13,721 bases of DNA from NCBI GenBank assembly GCA_947097615.1, contig CAMURX010000022.1, forward strand, positions 1 through 13,721, read 5' to 3'. The DNA is from an uncultured Neisseria sp. GTDB lineage: Bacteria; Pseudomonadota; Gammaproteobacteria; Burkholderiales; Neisseriaceae. Position 1 is the stretch's first letter. Each line of letters opens with the position of its first letter. The notes under the pieces are model-generated. The model saw nothing but the letters and a program-made list of their open reading frames with translations, was not told the DNA's origin and searched no databases. The position numbers and the translations under genes are program-made. Positions 10,375 to 13,721 of this stretch are shown piece after piece.

Positions 10375-12426
10375 ATGAAAAACGCCTACATCCCGTCGCG
10401 CGGCATACGCAGCATTCCCAACCTGGACGCCTTCCTGCCCGAATTCCACATTCGGAACAAAGCGGCAGGCGCGCAGGCCGTTATCGGCTGGGGGCTGCGT
10501 CCGACCACCCGCAAAGCACGCGCGTTTGCCGACAGACACGGTCTGCCCTTCATCGCGCTGGAAGACGGCTTTTTGCGCTCACTCGGACTGGGCGTCGAAG
10601 GATGGCCGCCGTTTTCCCTCGTATTCGACGACATCGGCATCTACTACGACACAAGCCGCCCTTCCCGTTTGGAACAACTGATTCTGGCCGCCGACACCAT
10701 GCCGCCGGAAACAATGGCAGAAGCGGAGCGCGCCATCAGCCTAATTCTGAAACACCGCCTGTCCAAATACAACCACGCTCCCGACCTTTCAGACGGCCTC
10801 TTGTCCGAAATGCGGGAGCGGGAAAACGTGCTCTTGATCGACCAAACCTTCGGCGACATGGCCGTGCAATACGGAGGTGCCGATGCGGCAGCATTCGAGC
10901 GCATGTTTCAGACGGCCTTAGCGGAAAACCCGCAGGCGCAAATCTGGATCAAAACCCATCCCGACGTATTAAGCGGCAAAAAACAAGGCTATCTGACCAG
11001 CTTGGCGCAACACGAACGCGTCCGCCTGCTGGCAGAAGACATCAATCCCGTCCCCCTGCTGCAAGCCGTTGATAAAGTCTACTGCATCACCTCGCAGATG
11101 GGCTTCGAAGCCCTGCTCTGCGGCAAACCGACCGTCACCTTCGGCCTGCCGTGGTATGCCGGATGGGGCGTGAGCGACGACCGCCACCCCGATGCCGCGA
11201 CTTTGGCACAACAACAGCGCCGCGCACCGAGAACCCTGCCTCAGCTCTTTGCCGCCGCCTACCTGCAATACAGCCGCCACATCAACCCCAACACCGGCGA
11301 AACCGGCAGCCTGTTTGACGTCATCGACTACCTCACCACCGTCCGCCGCAGCAACGAAAAACTGCGCGGCAGCTTATACTGCGTGGGCATGTCGCTGTGG
11401 AAACGCGCCGTGGTCAAACCGTTTTTCAACGTACCCTCATGCCGTCTGAAATTCGTCAAATCTGTGAAAAAACTGGCAGGCAAACCCCTACCCGCCGACG
11501 CCCGTCTGCTGGCATGGGGCAACGGCAAAGACGAAATCATCCGTTTCGCCCGCGAACACAATATCCCGCTGCTGCGTATGGAAGACGGCTTCATCCGCTC
11601 CGTCGGCCTCGGCTCCAACCTCGTGCCGCCGCTGTCTCTCGTTATCGACGACATGGGCATCTATTTCAACCCGCAAACCCTGTCGCGCCTCGAACACATC
11701 CTGCAAAACCAAGTCTTCGACGAACAGGATTTTCAGACGGCCTCTCTGCTGCAACAAGTACTCACAGAAAACAAAATCAGCAAATACAACGTCGGCAACA
11801 CAAATTTCAGCGTGCCAAAAACCGATAAAACCGTTATCCTTGTGCCCGGCCAAGTCGAAGACGACGCCTCCATCCGCTACGGCTCGCCGCAAATCTGCCG
11901 CAACCTCGACCTGCTCAAAACCGTACGCGAACGCAACCCGGATGCCTTTATCGTTTACAAACCGCACCCCGACGTCGTCAGCGGCAACCGCACCGGCCAC
12001 ATCTCCGCCGAAGACGCCGCCCGCTACGCCGACCAAACCGCCCCCGAGGCCGACATCCTAACCTGCCTGCAATACGCCGACGAAGTGCACACCATAACCT
12101 CGCTGACAGGATTCGAAGCCCTGCTGCGTGGTAAAAAAGTCTGCTGCTACGGCCTGCCCTTCTATGCCGGTTGGGGGCTGACCGAAGACACCCTGCCCAT
12201 CCCCCGACGCAGCCGCAAGTTGGAACTATGGCAGTTGATAACGGGGACGCTGGTTTATTATCCTGAATATGTGCACCCGGAAGCTCGCTGCATGATTAAT
12301 GTCGAAACTGCATTAAACATACTTAAACAACAAAAAAATAAATGCAACAATGCTGCCATTATTCGCCGAAGTATCACAGACAAACAAAAAGAAAAAATCA
12401 GACAGTTTTATCTGTCTTTAAAATAA
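10375..12426 (+). CDS. kpsC: Capsule Kdo-transferase KpsC (CtrE/LipA)
   Basis: This 683-aa cytoplasmic, membrane-associated enzyme of group 2-type capsule assembly is called CtrE or LipA in Neisseria. KpsC builds the beta-linked poly-Kdo linker on lyso-phosphatidylglycerol with KpsS. Two tandem GT99-type domains are visible through repeated motifs about 340 residues apart: LEDGFLRSLGLG (62-73) and MEDGFIRSVGLG (402-413); SLVFDDIGIYY (81-91) and SLVIDDMGIYF (421-431); KTHPDVLSGK (193-202) and KPHPDVVSGN (529-538); FGLPWYAGWG (256-265) and YGLPFYAGWG (592-601). The length is near the usual ~700 aa. Four DUS lie inside the gene, one of the AT-DUS dialect. The last ~45 codons turn AT-rich, as in the downstream gene. 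No Shine-Dalgarno is seen before ATG 10375. Confidence 0.93.
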   Translation: MKNAYIPSRGIRSIPNLDAFLPEFHIRNKAAGAQAVIGWGLRPTTRKARAFADRHGLPFIALEDGFLRSLGLGVEGWPPFSLVFDDIGIYYDTSRPSRLEQLILAADTMPPETMAEAERAISLILKHRLSKYNHAPDLSDGLLSEMRERENVLLIDQTFGDMAVQYGGADAAAFERMFQTALAENPQAQIWIKTHPDVLSGKKQGYLTSLAQHERVRLLAEDINPVPLLQAVDKVYCITSQMGFEALLCGKPTVTFGLPWYAGWGVSDDRHPDAATLAQQQRRAPRTLPQLFAAAYLQYSRHINPNTGETGSLFDVIDYLTTVRRSNEKLRGSLYCVGMSLWKRAVVKPFFNVPSCRLKFVKSVKKLAGKPLPADARLLAWGNGKDEIIRFAREHNIPLLRMEDGFIRSVGLGSNLVPPLSLVIDDMGIYFNPQTLSRLEHILQNQVFDEQDFQTASLLQQVLTENKISKYNVGNTNFSVPKTDKTVILVPGQVEDDASIRYGSPQICRNLDLLKTVRERNPDAFIVYKPHPDVVSGNRTGHISAEDAARYADQTAPEADILTCLQYADEVHTITSLTGFEALLRGKKVCCYGLPFYAGWGLTEDTLPIPRRSRKLELWQLITGTLVYYPEYVHPEARCMINVETALNILKQQKNKCNNAAIIRRSITDKQKEKIRQFYLSLK

Positions 12427-12461
12427 CATATTATTTTTTAAATATTCATAATAAAATTCCA

Positions 12462-13571
12462 ATGCATTTGAAAAAAATTAAAAAACTGATAAAAAATCCA
12501 GGCATGTTTTTTCGTGATTACCTCAACAAAAAATATCCAATCATTAATAACGAAGTTACTATCCCGGAAAATGATGAATATACCTTGATTCGTCATGACG
12601 AGCTTCTTCAAAAGCAAGACGCACAAACAGCAGTTTCCGACACTCCCATTGATGCAGTGTTTACATGGGTAAATAATCACGACCCTGTTTGGCAGGAGAA
12701 ATTTCAGACAGCCTCACAAGAGAGTCGTCCGTATAAGCAAGGGCGCTACGCTGGAGATCCTGCCCGATTTGCAAACCACAACGAATTATATTATTCTGTT
12801 CACAGTGTCCTTAAATACCTGCCTTGGATACGTAACATCTATATTATTACCGACAATCAAACGCCGGAATGGCTTAATGCCAGATACCACAATGTCCACA
12901 TCATTGATCATACAGAAATTATTGACAGATCCTACCTACCTACCTTTAATTCACATATAATTGAAGCACATTTGCACCGTATTCCTGACTTAAGTGAAAA
13001 TTTCATCTATTTTAATGATGATGTTTTTGTTGCAAGACCATTGCAAAGACAGCATTTCTTCCGCAACAACAATATTGCCTCAATCTTTATTGCTACTAAA
13101 AGCCTGCGGAAAATGCAGGAAAAGGGAACTGACACCCCCACTTTAGCAGCCTCATTTAACGGTATCAGATTGTTGGAGAGACATTACAATATAAACATAG
13201 ATGCACCTCTGGTTCATACTTATGTGCCATTAAAAAAAAGTATTTACGAGAAAGCATGGCAATGGTATCAAGCAGATATTGAGGCCTTCCTACCCAACAA
13301 GCTACGCTCTAACCAAGATTTGAATCTCGCTACATTCTTTGTACCCTGGCTGATGTATCTTGAAGGGAAATCTGTTCTTGCTCGGGAAATTTGTTATTAC
13401 TTCAATATCCGCTCATACAATGCCACAGCACAGTACCAAAAACTCATAGAAAGGAAAATAATTGGGCAGCAACCTCATTCATTTTGCGCTAACGATTTCA
13501 ATAGTTATGGAGCAATTAAAGATCACGCATTATTTCTAAATAACTTTTTAAAAACTTACTACTCTATTTAA
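12462..13571 (+). CDS. Stealth-family capsule sugar-phosphate transferase
   Basis: This 369-aa protein has the Stealth signature. CR1 is IDAVFTWVNNHDP (63-75). CR2 runs from NHNELYYSVHSVLKYLPWIR (105-124) through IYIITDNQTPEWL to FNSHIIEAHLHRIPDLSENF (162-181) and IYFNDDVF (182-189). CR3 is KLRSNQDLN (290-298), and FCANDF (351-356) fits CR4. Neisserial Stealth enzymes (SacB of serogroup A, CsxA of X, CslB of L) transfer hexosamine-1-phosphate and build phosphodiester-linked capsules. I start at ATG 12462 (MHLKKIKKLIKNPGMFF), a common N-terminus in such enzymes. The upstream in-frame start at 12342 would overlap kpsC by 85 nt. GC content is far below the rest of the window, and only a mismatched DUS (12703-12714) is present. 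Specific sugar and linkage cannot be read off. Confidence 0.88.
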   Translation: MHLKKIKKLIKNPGMFFRDYLNKKYPIINNEVTIPENDEYTLIRHDELLQKQDAQTAVSDTPIDAVFTWVNNHDPVWQEKFQTASQESRPYKQGRYAGDPARFANHNELYYSVHSVLKYLPWIRNIYIITDNQTPEWLNARYHNVHIIDHTEIIDRSYLPTFNSHIIEAHLHRIPDLSENFIYFNDDVFVARPLQRQHFFRNNNIASIFIATKSLRKMQEKGTDTPTLAASFNGIRLLERHYNINIDAPLVHTYVPLKKSIYEKAWQWYQADIEAFLPNKLRSNQDLNLATFFVPWLMYLEGKSVLAREICYYFNIRSYNATAQYQKLIERKIIGQQPHSFCANDFNSYGAIKDHALFLNNFLKTYYSI

Positions 13572-13580
13572 GTGACCAGC

Positions 13581-13721
13581 ATGAAAAAATCTAATAGTTT
13601 AATTAAAAAAGCAAAAAAACTTAAAAATAATCCAAAATTATTTTTTAAAGATTTTTATATAAAAAGATTAGATGCAATAAGAAATTTTAACTATTTCCAT
13701 AATTCAATAAATAATCAACCT
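13581..13721 (+). CDS. Start of a second capsule-synthesis gene, possibly Stealth-related (5' part)
   Basis: ATG 13581 opens a frame that runs off the window (47 codons seen). The first residues, MKKSNSLIKKAKKLKNNPKL followed by FFKDFYIKRLDAI, match the start of the preceding Stealth protein (KKIKKLIKNPGMFFRDYLNKK). The shared pattern is basic helix, K-L-x(2)-NP-x(2)-FF-(K/R)-D-(F/Y). It begins 9 nt after the previous stop in equally AT-rich DNA, so it is surely part of the same cassette. The N-terminal helix also occurs in other capsule transferases, so the catalytic domain remains unknown until the rest is read. Confidence 0.6.
   Translation, partial: MKKSNSLIKKAKKLKNNPKLFFKDFYIKRLDAIRNFNYFHNSINNQP

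Larger units (their letters stand above)
372..11743. repeat. DNA uptake sequences (AG-DUS), dispersed set
   Basis: Exact AGGCCGTCTGAA in plus orientation starts at 372, 654, 1222, 2129, 4179, 5847, 5959, 6948, 8053, 9262, 9604 and 10319. Its complement starts at 414, 681, 716, 2280, 4198, 6977, 8081, 9279, 10299, 10788, 10907 and 11732. Variants are AGGCCGTCTGCA at 1264, TGGCCGTCTGAA at 4756 (in metN), ATGCCGTCTGAA at 11439 (in kpsC, the meningococcal/gonococcal dialect), and TTCAGACAGCCT at 12703. DUS are bound by the minor pilin ComP and promote species-selective DNA uptake. Confidence 0.95.

Noticed and set aside
12400..12417. AGACAG-TTTTAT-CTGTCT hairpin at the end of kpsC as a terminator
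   Set aside because: Only a 6-bp AT-rich stem inside the coding region and no proper T-run. Probably chance in AT-rich DNA.
12342..12461. Upstream start for the Stealth gene
   Set aside because: The added residues are the out-of-frame kpsC tail and lack family similarity. ATG 12462 gives the typical capsule-transferase N-terminus.

Overview
The window comes from the genus Neisseria. It carries at least 24 exact copies of the 12-bp DNA uptake sequence AGGCCGTCTGAA (the AG-DUS dialect), many as inverted pairs behind genes. It also has a Correia-type element, dRS3-like repeats, and genes that closely match known neisserial ones (metQ/GNA1946, the znu operon, sco, short-form hisG, kpsC/ctrE). 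The high GC of most of the window and the AG-DUS dialect point to a high-GC commensal rather than N. meningitidis or N. gonorrhoeae. I cannot name the species.

Layout. (1) 1-1030: the 3' end of a SAM-dependent methyltransferase, an unrecognised 45-aa acidic protein, and a convergent DUF2288 gene, all separated by DUS hairpin terminators. (2) 1095-4212: a zinc (or zinc/manganese) uptake operon, znuC-znuB-znuA. It has a good sigma70-type promoter overlapped by a Zur-like palindrome, an unlisted 32-codon membrane-peptide ORF that overlaps the znuC start, and a 105-bp Correia element inserted between znuC and znuB. (3) 4246-6992: the methionine importer metN-metI-metQ. Its leader has a clear promoter, two consecutive terminator-like hairpins and a possible competing antiterminator, which suggests a riboswitch or attenuator. 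(4) 7050-8092: tRNA-Leu(CAA) on the minus strand with its own promoter and terminator, then a Sco/SenC lipoprotein. (5) 8110-9597: short-form hisG and an unrecognised basic protein that has a complete DUS hairpin translated in frame. (6) 9604-13721: the edge of a capsule locus. It holds an isolated rfbC, the two-domain capsule Kdo-transferase kpsC (ctrE/lipA), a Stealth-family sugar-phosphate transferase, and the start of a second gene whose N-terminus resembles the first.

The capsule region changes composition abruptly. From about position 12290, inside the last ~45 codons of kpsC, the DNA becomes AT-rich and exact DUS disappear. That is what a replaceable, horizontally acquired serotype cassette beside conserved capsule-assembly genes would look like. 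KpsC builds the poly-Kdo linker on a lipid anchor. The Stealth enzyme predicts a polymer joined by phosphodiesters, as in meningococcal serogroups A, X and L.

The strongest candidates for something undescribed are the metN leader RNA (4281-4419), the 32-codon peptide ahead of znuC, the composite DUS/dRS3/Correia repeats, the unknown gene containing a DUS hairpin, and the capsule cassette at the right edge.
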